Shown here piece after piece: positions 1 to 6,506 of a stretch of DNA of 10,295 nucleotides. Within the stretch, counting starts at the first letter, position 1, and the number at the start of each line of letters is the position of its first letter. The notes beneath the pieces are model-generated. The model was not told where the DNA came from, searched no databases, and was given only the letters and a program-made list of their open reading frames with translations. A program made the position numbers and the translations under genes. Origin of the DNA: Campylobacterales bacterium (GTDB lineage: Bacteria > Campylobacterota > Campylobacteria > Campylobacterales > Hydrogenimonadaceae). The stretch spans positions 1 through 10,295 of the forward strand of contig JAMOMS010000180.1 of NCBI GenBank assembly GCA_027067015.1, written 5' to 3'.

Positions 1-705
1 CACGCAACTGGCCCCGTAATAGAGCGGCATAATGACCGTTACCGTCAGGGTAAAGGCGTGGAACATGGGCAGATAGACGATAAAACGGTCTTTGCGCCGA
101 AACGAGACAATCTCTCCCAGCGCCTCGCAATTGTGCATGATGTTGCGATAGCTAAGCATCGCCCCCTTGGGATTGCCGGTGGTGCCGGAGGTGTAGATAA
201 TAACCGCCAGATCGTCCAGATCGGGCAGTTGCACCTTCTCGTGGGTATGAAGAATCTCAAAAATCTCGTCAAAACCGATATTTTTGGCATCCGGTGATGA
301 GAATTCCCCTTCCCAGACCACCTTTTCGATACCGGTCGTCTCCCACAGGGGCGCCACCACCTTGGCCAGGTCACCGGAAGCCATCAGCATCCGGGCACCG
401 CAATCGTTGAGGATATAGGCGACCTCTTCGCTTTTCAAAAACGTGTTGACCGGCACCGCCACGGCCCCGATTTTGGTAATGGCAAAAAGCGAGATCACAA
501 ACTCCGGCGCGTTTTGCATGAAAATGGCGACCCGATCCCCTCTCTCAATCCCCGAAAGTTCCAGAAAACGGGCCAGGGTATCCACTTTTTTAAGCAGACG
601 GCCGTAGGAGATGGTGCGTTTGCCGACAATCAGCGCCGTCCGCCGCGGTCTTTTCGCGGCGTGGGCGGCAAGCATCTCATAAAAGTTTCGGTAGGGATAG
701 CGCAT
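1..705 (-). CDS. AMP-dependent acyl-CoA synthetase/ligase, N-terminal part (runs off left edge)
   Basis: This is the first 235 residues of a class I adenylate-forming enzyme, probably a fatty-acid--CoA ligase (FadD-like). Such enzymes activate a carboxylic acid with ATP to an acyl-AMP and then transfer it to CoA. The signature phosphate-binding loop YTSGTTGNPKG lies at about residues 171-181. The N-terminus shows the usual opening fold (TISYGRLLKKVDTLARFL at 31-48, GDRVAIFMQNAPEFV at 56-70). The C-terminal domain and substrate pocket are outside the window, so chain-length preference cannot be read. The ATG at 703-705 starts 2 bases after the stop of the FadL-type gene and has no clear Shine-Dalgarno sequence, which suggests translation by coupling. 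The neighbouring FadL protein favours a long-chain fatty acid or other hydrophobic acid as substrate; the ligase class is certain, the exact substrate is inferred. Confidence 0.9.
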   Translation of the reverse strand, partial: MRYPYRNFYEMLAAHAAKRPRRTALIVGKRTISYGRLLKKVDTLARFLELSGIERGDRVAIFMQNAPEFVISLFAITKIGAVAVPVNTFLKSEEVAYILNDCGARMLMASGDLAKVVAPLWETTGIEKVVWEGEFSSPDAKNIGFDEIFEILHTHEKVQLPDLDDLAVIIYTSGTTGNPKGAMLSYRNIMHNCEALGEIVSFRRKDRFIVYLPMFHAFTLTVTVIMPLYYGASCV

Positions 706-707
706 CG

Positions 708-1922
708 TTAAAACCGGTATCCGACCCCCAGACTGATCAGCTGGGCCGAGGCATCGGTAAACTCGACGGAGGGGTAGGGATAGATATTGGTATTTTCAGG
801 CATCTTGACGGTGCGATCTTTTTTCATGTCGTACAGATAGGCCAATCCCACTTCCAGGCGGTCGTTGACACGGTAGCGTAGACCCGCCGAGAAAACGTTG
901 GCGTCACTGTCGGGCAGTTCATAGCCCAGGGTGGCGTCGGGAATGGGAGACTCATCATAGGCGTAACCCAGCATAACGGTCAAGTCGTTGTTGACACGGT
1001 GCGTCACACCGATCCTGAAAGTGTTGGAGTCATCCCAGTTTTTGGGTTTGTCGGCGTAGATACCGCCGGGCATCCCTTTGGCGTAAATGGTCAGACGCTC
1101 ATATTCAGACCAATAGACCCGCTCATAGACCACTTCCACCGTCGTATCCCCGCCGTTAAACGTATAATCCGCGGCAAGCGACAATGTGGCGGGTAACGGT
1201 ACCGTCACCTCGGCATCCATCTTGTAGCCGACGGGAATACGCATTGGGGCAAACCCGTTCAAAAAGGTCAGATCCCCCTCCTCATCCAGGTCAATATTGC
1301 TCCGGTAGGTTGCCGCCAAACCCAATTCGGGCAGTGGTTTGTATGAGAGCGCCAGATTGTACCCCCATTCGCTATCATCCCCCTCCAGTTTCACATCGGG
1401 AGATGGTTTGGGGCTGGCTGAGAGGCGAATCTCTCCCTCGGTATAGATATAGCGTACCCCCGCGCCTATCGCCAGGGTATCGGTGATTTTATAAGAAACG
1501 GTCGGATTAACCTCAATAATCTTTAACTCAAACTTCTTGGCGCTCCACGACTCGGGCGCGTCGTTCCACCGCTTGGCCAACCCGCCCGGCTCGGTCATAG
1601 AGAGGCCAAACCGCAGGTTTCCAAAGGCGTCTGACACCATATGCAACTGGGGCAGGAGAAAGTTCTCCGTCTCCGTTTTATGTCCGTCGGTACCGTTTTT
1701 GATAGCGCTTAGATAAATGCCCATCAGATTGCCTTCCAGCTGATACCCTTCCGGCAAAAAGGCCATGTTGGCCGGGTTGAAGTAGGCTGAGTCCGCCGCC
1801 GTGGTATGCGATACGTACGCGCCCGCTAATGCCGTGGAGTTAAGAGACTGCTCCGGAATCTTGTAAGCGGCGCCAAACGCCGCCACCGCCGCCATAACGG
1901 AAAGGGAAAGAATCTTTTTCAT
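708..1922 (-). CDS. OmpP1/FadL/TodX family outer-membrane transporter
   Basis: This 404-residue outer-membrane beta-barrel belongs to the FadL family, which moves long-chain fatty acids or aromatic hydrocarbons across the outer membrane. It has a Sec signal peptide (MKKILSLSVMAAVAAFGAA, about residues 1-19). The plug-like N-terminus carries the family's usual YKIPEQSLNSTALAGAYVS (20-38) and the NPA motif in YFNPANMAFLP (47-57). Alternating amphipathic strands follow, ending in ...GVGYRF with the terminal phenylalanine used for barrel assembly. The length is close to that of E. coli FadL (about 446 with signal). The Shine-Dalgarno TAGGAG (1936-1931) overlaps the stop codon of nfo, so the two are translationally linked. 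The acyl-CoA ligase starts 2 bases after its stop, fitting import followed by activation. The actual substrate cannot be read from sequence. Confidence 0.92.
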   Translation of the reverse strand: MKKILSLSVMAAVAAFGAAYKIPEQSLNSTALAGAYVSHTTAADSAYFNPANMAFLPEGYQLEGNLMGIYLSAIKNGTDGHKTETENFLLPQLHMVSDAFGNLRFGLSMTEPGGLAKRWNDAPESWSAKKFELKIIEVNPTVSYKITDTLAIGAGVRYIYTEGEIRLSASPKPSPDVKLEGDDSEWGYNLALSYKPLPELGLAATYRSNIDLDEEGDLTFLNGFAPMRIPVGYKMDAEVTVPLPATLSLAADYTFNGGDTTVEVVYERVYWSEYERLTIYAKGMPGGIYADKPKNWDDSNTFRIGVTHRVNNDLTVMLGYAYDESPIPDATLGYELPDSDANVFSAGLRYRVNDRLEVGLAYLYDMKKDRTVKMPENTNIYPYPSVEFTDASAQLISLGVGYRF

Positions 1923-1933
1923 CTACACGTCTC

Positions 1934-2782
1934 CTATGCTTTGATAAGTCGGTACAGGGCCGCGATCTCCTCCGCCCAGATGCTCTCATCAATGGTCTCC
2001 AGCACCAATGGAATATCATCCATCCTCGGGTCGTTCATAATCAGCGCAAAGGCTTCCCAACCGATCTCCCCTTTGCCCAGAGAGTGGTGGCGGTCTACCC
2101 GACTGCCGAGTTTTGGCTTGGCGTCGTTGATATGCATACCCTTAAGATACCCAAACCCCACTATTGTATCAAATTCCTTCATAGTTTCTTCATAACTCTC
2201 TTTAGTTCGTATATCATAGCCTGCCGTAAACATATGACAGGTATCCAGACAGACTCCGACCCGGCTCTTGTCTCTTGTCTTGTCGATCAGGTAGGCCAGG
2301 TGCTCAAAGCGGTATCCCAGGTTGCTCCCCTGCCCGGCGGTGTTTTCTATGACCAACGTCACCCCCTCGGTCTCTTCAAGGGTAATATTCATCGCCTCGG
2401 CGATCCTCTCCAGGCATGCCTCCTCACTCATCTTTTTGAGGTGGCTACCGGGGTGAAAATTGAGCCGATCCAGCCCAAGTTGCGCGCATCGGCGCACCTC
2501 GTCAATAAAGGCGTCCAGACTCTTTTGACGCTTCTGCTCCTCCGGGTGGCCCAGGTTAATGAGGTAACTGTCGTGGGGCAGGACGTGACGGGGAGAAATG
2601 CCCGATTTCTCAAGATTGGCCTTAAACTTCACTATCGTCTCCTCATCCAGCGGCTTGGCCTTCCACTGGCGCTGGTTTTTGGTAAAAAGGGCAAAGGCTT
2701 TCGCCCCGATGGCCATGGCGTTGAGCGGGGCGTTATAGACCCCGCCCGCGGCGGATACGTGCGCGCCGACAAATTTGTTCAT
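1934..2782 (-). CDS. nfo: Endonuclease IV (deoxyribonuclease IV, AP endonuclease)
   Basis: This 282-residue enzyme cleaves DNA 5' of abasic sites in base excision repair, and the family can also incise at some oxidised bases. It is a TIM barrel with three zinc ions. All nine expected ligands are present and shifted by one from E. coli Nfo: H70, H110 (FHPGSH), E146 (VIENTAG), D180 and H183 (LDTCH), H217 (HIND), D230 and H232 (DRHH) and E262 (LETID). The start [15 protein letters not shown] is typical. Length is almost that of E. coli Nfo (285). Its ATG directly follows the TAG of the lipoprotein gene, with AGGGAG inside that gene's last codons as ribosome binding site. It is complete and should be active. 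Its place in an operon with fatty-acid uptake genes is unexplained. Confidence 0.97.
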   Translation of the reverse strand: MNKFVGAHVSAAGGVYNAPLNAMAIGAKAFALFTKNQRQWKAKPLDEETIVKFKANLEKSGISPRHVLPHDSYLINLGHPEEQKRQKSLDAFIDEVRRCAQLGLDRLNFHPGSHLKKMSEEACLERIAEAMNITLEETEGVTLVIENTAGQGSNLGYRFEHLAYLIDKTRDKSRVGVCLDTCHMFTAGYDIRTKESYEETMKEFDTIVGFGYLKGMHINDAKPKLGSRVDRHHSLGKGEIGWEAFALIMNDPRMDDIPLVLETIDESIWAEEIAALYRLIKA

Positions 2783-3262
2783 CTACATCTCCCTGATCTT
2801 GATAAGCACACGGTGCAGGCGCTCTTTAAAACGCGCCTCCTTGCCGTTAAAAGTGTAGATTATATCGTATCGCCCCCTCTTATAAAGTTTCTGAATCCAC
2901 CCGTCGGCCGTTTTTGTTACCTTGCCCTCTCCCGGAACGGGTCGGCCCTGCAAGATGGCCTGAAGGGTCCCCTTGGGATAGCGCGCGCCCATGACGCGCT
3001 CATAAAAACGCCCCTCGTCCATACAGCGGCCGTCCAGGCAGATACGCCGGCCTGTCGTCAACTCAAAAACCGGTTGCCCCCCGGAGTAGATCTGCGCCCC
3101 CGCGCCGTTTTGCGCTCTCATCACAAACCCCTGATCGGCCAATTTGATCTGCGGGGTCTTAAAGACAATAAAAGCCGGTGTTTTGGTTGTAAAATGTTTG
3201 GCGGCACAGCCGGCTAACAGGGCCAAAACCAGCCAACTTCCGACAAAATAGGATTTTTTCAC
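2783..3262 (-). CDS. Small putative lipoprotein of unknown function
   Basis: This is a 159-residue protein with a lipoprotein signal peptide: positive MKK, a hydrophobic stretch, then the lipobox LLAG-C with the acylated cysteine at position 19. Alanines follow the cysteine, so no inner-membrane retention signal is seen and an outer-membrane location is likely. The mature part has two cysteines in ICLDGRCMDEG (about 74-84) that could pair. It ends in a basic, strand-rich region (KLYKRGRYDIIYTFNGKEAR). I do not recognise a named domain. The start is GTG with a strong AAGGAGA about 5 bases upstream. It is the first gene of the lipoprotein-nfo-FadL-ligase run, transcribed away from tRNA-Glu, and its stop abuts the nfo start. 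A role in envelope lipid handling would suit the FadL neighbour, but that is only a guess. Confidence 0.8.
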   Translation of the reverse strand: MKKSYFVGSWLVLALLAGCAAKHFTTKTPAFIVFKTPQIKLADQGFVMRAQNGAGAQIYSGGQPVFELTTGRRICLDGRCMDEGRFYERVMGARYPKGTLQAILQGRPVPGEGKVTKTADGWIQKLYKRGRYDIIYTFNGKEARFKERLHRVLIKIREM

Positions 3263-3286
3263 CCGTCTCTCCTTCTTTTGAGTAGT

Positions 3287-3292
3287 ATTTTA
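3287..3292 (-). promoter_or_regulatory. Candidate -10 box for the lipoprotein-nfo-FadL operon
   Basis: On the minus strand this reads TAAAAT in an AT-rich stretch, about 25 bases upstream of the GTG start and just before the AAGGAGA ribosome binding site. No convincing -35 is seen; weak or absent -35 boxes are common in Campylobacterota promoters. The placement is by position and composition only. Confidence 0.35.
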
Positions 3293-3320
3293 TTATTCTT
3301 TAAGTTAAACAGAATATAAT
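3293..3320 (+). promoter_or_regulatory. Candidate promoter for tRNA-Glu
   Basis: A perfect TATAAT lies at 3315-3320, with a weak -35 (TTATTC, 3293-3298) 16 bases before it. Transcription would start near 3327, leaving a 14-base leader before the tRNA. The promoter faces away from the lipoprotein operon, and the two share the 78-base AT-rich gap 3263-3340. Confidence 0.55.
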
Positions 3321-3340
3321 TTCACCCACAAACCGTTGAT

Positions 3341-3416
3341 GGCCCCTTCATCTAGCGGTCCAGGATGCAAGGTTTTCATCCTTGTCACAGGGGTTCGAGT
3401 CCCCTAGGGGTCACCA
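3341..3416 (+). tRNA. trnE: tRNA-Glu (anticodon UUC), CCA encoded
   Basis: This is a complete 76-base cloverleaf. The acceptor stem is GGCCCCT (3341-3347) with AGGGGTC (3406-3412), including one G-U pair. The anticodon stem CAAGG/CCTTG encloses the 7-base loop TTTTCAT with anticodon TTC at 3375-3377, which reads GAA and GAG. The T-arm is AGGGG-TTCGAGT-CCCCT (3389-3405). The discriminator A at 3413 is followed by a genome-encoded CCA. It stands alone, not in a tRNA or rRNA cluster within the window. Confidence 0.97.
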
Positions 3417-3567
3417 CCGTTTGACTCTCAGAACCTCAAATTCACAAGAAAAAATATCAAAAAAACTCTTTTTCAAGATTCTCAAATCTACCTGTTTGAA
3501 TTTCTTCCCTCTTTTTGGCTACCATATCACCCAAGGAATCAATCTTTTGGAAAAACGTGACCCTGCC
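3417..3567 (+). other. AT-rich spacer between tRNA-Glu and the glycosyltransferase
   Basis: These 151 bases are clearly more AT-rich than the surrounding genes and hold no convincing gene. No GC-rich terminator for the tRNA is visible; AAAAA-CTC-TTTTT around 3464-3475 is only a weak A/T hairpin. A weak promoter-like pair is TTGAAT (3496-3501) and TACCAT (3520-3525), 18 bases apart. AAGGA at 3533-3537 could be the ribosome binding site for a TTG start at 3547. Confidence 0.5.
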
Positions 3568-4485
3568 ATGACAGTTTCGGTAATTATACCCACTTACAAC
3601 GCCAAAAACGAGTTGGAAGCGCTGATTGAACGGCTCAAAAAACAGACCCTCCCTTTTGAGTTGGTCGTTATCGACTCCTCCTCCACCGACGGCACGGCGG
3701 AGGTCGGCCAAACACACGCCGACATTTTTCTCTCTATCGACAAAGCCGACTTCGACCATGGCGGCACCCGCACCAAGGCGGCCAAAGTCGCGTCGGGCGA
3801 GATACTGGTCTTTTTGACCCAGGATGCCCTGCCCACCCACGAAAAGACCCTCGAAAGGCTGGTGCGCCTTTTTAAAATCCCCGTCATCGGGGCCGCCTAC
3901 GGCAACCAGATTCCCTATGAGCACACCTCGCTTTTCGGCCGCCACCTGCGCTCTTTCAACTACCCCGAGACCTCCTGCATCCGCACCGCGGCCGACCGGC
4001 CCCGTTACGGCATCAAAACCGCTTTTCTCTCCGACAGTTTCGCCGCCTACCGCCGCTCGGTACTGGAGGAGATCGGGTGGTTCAAAAACGGCCTGATCGT
4101 GGGCGAAGACACCTACGCCGGCGCCAAGATCCTTCTTAAAGGCCATGCCCTCGCCTACTGCGCCGAAGCCAGGGTCTACCACGCCCACAGCTATACCGTA
4201 ACCGAAGAGTTCAAGCGCTACTTTGATATCGGCGTCTTCCATGAGCGGGAGGGGTGGATTTTGGAGCATTTCGGCAAAGCGGAAGGGGAGGGGCGCCGTT
4301 ATATCTTTTCAGAACTCAAATACCTCTTCGAGCACCGCGCCCCCCACAAAATTCCCGAATTTATTCTTCGCAACAGCGTCAAATACCTGGGCTATACCCT
4401 CGGGCGCCACTACACCGCCCTGCCCAAAGGAGTTATCAAAAGCCTGAGCATGCACAAACCCTGGTGGGCCAAACAGGCCGTCTAA
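3568..4485 (+). CDS. Family 2 glycosyltransferase, rhamnosyltransferase-like
   Basis: This 305-residue GT-A fold enzyme transfers a sugar from a nucleotide donor, most likely onto a surface polysaccharide or lipopolysaccharide at the cytoplasmic face. It opens with MTVSVIIPTYN and has the nucleotide-binding DSSSTDGT (36-43), an acidic TQDALP (85-90) in the DXD position, and the likely catalytic ED at 180-181 in VGEDTYAGAK. The HGGTR segment (DFDHGGTRTKAA, 61-72) and YFDIGVFHE (218-226) are characteristic of the rhamnosyltransferase branch, but donor sugar cannot be assigned safely. The ATG at 3568 gives a textbook N-terminus yet has no good ribosome binding site. An in-frame TTG at 3547 sits 9 bases after AAGGA and would add seven residues (MEKRDPA). 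It converges on the repressor gene with only 2 bases between stops. No other polysaccharide genes are nearby. Confidence 0.88.
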   Translation: MTVSVIIPTYNAKNELEALIERLKKQTLPFELVVIDSSSTDGTAEVGQTHADIFLSIDKADFDHGGTRTKAAKVASGEILVFLTQDALPTHEKTLERLVRLFKIPVIGAAYGNQIPYEHTSLFGRHLRSFNYPETSCIRTAADRPRYGIKTAFLSDSFAAYRRSVLEEIGWFKNGLIVGEDTYAGAKILLKGHALAYCAEARVYHAHSYTVTEEFKRYFDIGVFHEREGWILEHFGKAEGEGRRYIFSELKYLFEHRAPHKIPEFILRNSVKYLGYTLGRHYTALPKGVIKSLSMHKPWWAKQAV

Positions 4486-4487
4486 GC

Positions 4488-5150
4488 CTAAAGGCGACGC
4501 CCCTCCAGCTTCCCTACGACACGCCCAATAATCGCCACCTCCGAAGCTCCCAGGGTCTCGGAGGCGTACAGCGGGTTTTCGGAAAGAAGCTCCACTTTTC
4601 CGTCACTGCGCAAAATCAGCCGTTTGACAAAAACGCCGCCCGGGGTGCGCACCACAAAAATCCCGCCCCCCTCCGGTGTTTGGCGTGAGCGATCCACAAA
4701 GATCACCTCCCCGTCCCTTAGCAAAGGCTCCATCGAGTCACCCAACACGTGAATGGCGTCAATCATGGCCAAACGCCCCTCCCCGCCCAGCATCCGCACC
4801 ACCGACTCATCCAGCGCCAACCGTTCCGCTTTTGCCTCATCATTCAAAGCGCCGCCGCCGGCGGAGGCGTTAATCTGCCTAAAATAGCGCACCGTCGCCA
4901 CCCGCTCCGTCGCCTCCTCCAGTGAGCGGGGCGACTGGTCAAAAAGCAACCAGTTGATACTGATACGCCGGCGCGCGCAAAAGTCGGCCACCGCCTCCAG
5001 CGGAATCTTTTTGCGCCGTTTCAAGACGGCGAAATAGGCCGGGTCAATCTGCAAAGCGCGGGCCACGTCTTTGTCAAACACCCGCCTCTCGCCCACCTCG
5101 TCGGCCATAATATCTTTTAAACGTTGCAAAACCTCCTCAAACCCCAACAC
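4488..5150 (-). CDS. CI/LexA-type repressor with self-cleaving S24 peptidase domain
   Basis: This 220-residue protein is probably a DNA-damage-responsive repressor. The N-terminal helix-turn-helix resembles phage CI repressors (FDKDVARALQIDPAYFAVLK, then IPLEAVADFCARRRISINWLLF, about 25-70). The C-terminal half is an S24 peptidase with nucleophile S139 in GDSMEP and general base K176 in VFVKRL. An Ala-Gly cleavage site lies in NASAGGG (A97-G98). All parts for RecA-stimulated autocleavage are therefore present. UmuD lacks a DNA-binding domain, so this is a full repressor rather than UmuD. I chose GTG at 5150 because AAAGGA lies 6 bases upstream; a TTG two codons earlier would abut that site. 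It is divergent from the Y-family polymerase and probably controls both genes from a shared operator. A prophage relic is an alternative, but no phage genes are near. Confidence 0.9.
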   Translation of the reverse strand: MLGFEEVLQRLKDIMADEVGERRVFDKDVARALQIDPAYFAVLKRRKKIPLEAVADFCARRRISINWLLFDQSPRSLEEATERVATVRYFRQINASAGGGALNDEAKAERLALDESVVRMLGGEGRLAMIDAIHVLGDSMEPLLRDGEVIFVDRSRQTPEGGGIFVVRTPGGVFVKRLILRSDGKVELLSENPLYASETLGASEVAIIGRVVGKLEGRRL

Positions 5151-5167
5151 GGTCAATCCTTTAGAAA

Positions 5168-5196
5168 ATGATATCTTTTTAAAGAAAATCTATCAA
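5168..5196 (-). promoter_or_regulatory. Promoter of the repressor gene
   Basis: On the minus strand a -35 of TTGATA (5196-5191) and a -10 of TATCAT (5173-5168) are separated by exactly 17 bases, each with one mismatch to the sigma-70 consensus. Transcription would begin near 5161, so the leader is very short and the AAAGGA (5162-5157) lies at its 5' end. The dyad 5170-5194 covers the whole spacer and touches both boxes. Confidence 0.6.
5170..5194. promoter_or_regulatory. Candidate operator: 25-bp imperfect dyad between repressor and polymerase genes
   Basis: The sequence has the symmetric form GATA-nn-TTTT-nnnnn-AAAA-nn-TATC, centred on 5182, with all 16 specified positions pairing across the centre. 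A further related half-site, AGAAAATGATATC at 5163-5175, resembles AGAAAATCTATC at 5183-5194 as a direct repeat. Bound repressor would cover the minus-strand promoter spacer and the likely -35 region of the polymerase promoter. Repressor binding here is inferred from position and symmetry. Confidence 0.5.
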
Positions 5197-5197
5197 A

Positions 5198-5206
5198 TAT
5201 TATATC
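5198..5206 (+). promoter_or_regulatory. Candidate -10 region for the Y-family polymerase gene
   Basis: TATTAT (5198-5203), or the overlapping TATATC (5201-5206), lies 26-34 bases before the ATG. A T-rich -35 area (5175-5183) is about 17 bases upstream and inside the dyad. Translation is set by a very strong AAGGAGG at 5219-5225, 6 bases before the ATG. Confidence 0.4.
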
Positions 5207-5231
5207 ATCCTCGCAAAAAAGGAGGAGGTCC

Positions 5232-6506
5232 ATGAAAATTCATCTGGATCTGGACTGCTTTTTTGTCTCCTGCGAACGCCTGCTGTATCCCGATCTGCGC
5301 AACCGTCCCGTCGCCGTGGGGGGACGGGGTGATCCTTTTATTTTCAACACCGACACCCGTGCCGTCCAGACCACCGCCAACAACGAAGGGGCTTTTGTCC
5401 CTTCCGTTTTTTACAACGCCAAGACCGATTTTTCCGCCTACTTTGTCGAACAGGGACGCATACGGGGCATTGTCATGACATCCAGCTACGAAGCCAGGGC
5501 CTACGGTGTCAAAACCGGCATGAGCGTCCGCGAAGCGCTGGGGCTTTGTCCCCGCCTGATCGTCCGAGCGCCCAACCACCTCTTCTACCACGAGCGCTCC
5601 CATGCCCTCAAAGAATGGCTACAAACCCGTATCCCCGTGCTGGAGCAGTACAGCATTGACGAGTTCTTCGGCGACCTTTCGGGCTGGGTGGCGGACAAAG
5701 ATGTGCCCCGCTTCTGCCAAACGCTTAAACAAGAGATAGAAAAAGAGCTGGGCCTGCCCGTCAGCATCGGATCGGCCCCATCAAAGTGGATCGCCAAACT
5801 GGCCACCTCTGCCGCCAAACCGGGCAGGGGAGAGGGGGTAAAGGTCCTTTTTCGTCACGAAGTTGACAACTTTGTCAACCCCCTGCCCATTGAAGCCTTC
5901 CCCGGCATAGGACGGGGATTTTCCAGACGGCTTAAAGCCTACAAAATCGAAACCCTCGGTGAGCTGAAACAAGCCAGACACCTGCTTTACCGCTGGAAAA
6001 AACCGGGCATTCAACTCTACCACCGTGTCAACGGCGATGACAACGAACCGGTCATACCAAAACGTGACCGCCGCTCCATCGGCATCTCCCGCACTGTCGA
6101 CCCCCTCTATGACCGTGCGCAGATTCGCCGCCGTCTCACCGTTCTTTGCCGCCACCTGGCCCATTTGGTCCAAAACCTCGGCGTCACCCCCCAAACCCTC
6201 TATCTGGGTATCAAGTACCAATTCGGCCAAAAGCGCGCCCGCCACGTCACCGAACCTTTTCTCTTTAGCGAAAAGGCCCTGCGCCAAAGAATTCTGGCGC
6301 TCTTTGAGGAGCTTGATATCTACAAAAACCTCGCCGTTATCCGACTAAGTATCACCTGCGGCCATTTTGCTAAGCGCCCCGCCGTGTCTGCCGATCTTTT
6401 TGTGTACGAAGAGGAGAAAAAAGCCCAGAAACTTTGGCGCCAGACGGCTCTTTTGCAAAAAAAGTACGGGATCGACACGATCCGGACGGCGGCGGAGTTT
6501 CTTTAA
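5232..6506 (+). CDS. Y-family translesion DNA polymerase (DinB/UmuC superfamily)
   Basis: This 424-residue enzyme copies past DNA lesions with low fidelity. The palm motifs are LDLDCFF (5-11, catalytic D6 with D8) and SIDEFF (141-146, catalytic D143 and E144). A helix-hairpin-helix thumb (FPGIGRGFSRRLKAYKIETLGEL) lies at 223-245, followed by a little-finger domain from about 282. A degenerate beta-clamp-binding segment, SADLF (386-390), precedes the usual charged C-terminal tail. The first catalytic Asp is 137 residues from the second, against 95 in E. coli DinB (D8 to D103). The extra roughly 42 residues follow PVAVGG (about 32-78) and include GDPFIFNTDTRA. A very strong ribosome binding site suggests high translation once induced. 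It is divergent from the repressor, and its TAA overlaps the stop of the VWA gene by 4 bases (TTAA). Confidence 0.93.
   Translation: MKIHLDLDCFFVSCERLLYPDLRNRPVAVGGRGDPFIFNTDTRAVQTTANNEGAFVPSVFYNAKTDFSAYFVEQGRIRGIVMTSSYEARAYGVKTGMSVREALGLCPRLIVRAPNHLFYHERSHALKEWLQTRIPVLEQYSIDEFFGDLSGWVADKDVPRFCQTLKQEIEKELGLPVSIGSAPSKWIAKLATSAAKPGRGEGVKVLFRHEVDNFVNPLPIEAFPGIGRGFSRRLKAYKIETLGELKQARHLLYRWKKPGIQLYHRVNGDDNEPVIPKRDRRSIGISRTVDPLYDRAQIRRRLTVLCRHLAHLVQNLGVTPQTLYLGIKYQFGQKRARHVTEPFLFSEKALRQRILALFEELDIYKNLAVIRLSITCGHFAKRPAVSADLFVYEEEKKAQKLWRQTALLQKKYGIDTIRTAAEFL

Noticed and set aside
2084..3217. A 377-residue open frame on the plus strand opposite nfo and the lipoprotein
   Set aside because: It is antisense to endonuclease IV, whose nine metal ligands are all conserved. 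Its translation shows no recognisable domain and has composition typical of a GC-rich shadow frame.
3389..3416. tRNA-Glu 3' end as an integration site for a genomic island
   Set aside because: The AT-rich spacer and the isolated glycosyltransferase raised the idea, but I see no integrase and no second copy of the tRNA 3' end in the window.
3382..3567. Upstream extension of the glycosyltransferase into the tRNA-Glu gene
   Set aside because: The extension would start inside the tRNA and encode a low-complexity AT-rich stretch with no similarity to the GT2 fold, which begins at MTVSVIIPTYN.
3457..4269. A 270-residue open frame on the minus strand opposite the glycosyltransferase
   Set aside because: It is a glycine- and valine-rich mirror of a well-conserved GT2 gene, with no domain or ribosome binding site that I can support.
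4488..5150. UmuD for the adjacent polymerase
   Set aside because: UmuD lacks a DNA-binding domain and is about 140 residues. This protein has a clear CI-type helix-turn-helix and 220 residues, so it is a repressor, although its cleaved C-terminal part could in principle act like UmuD'.
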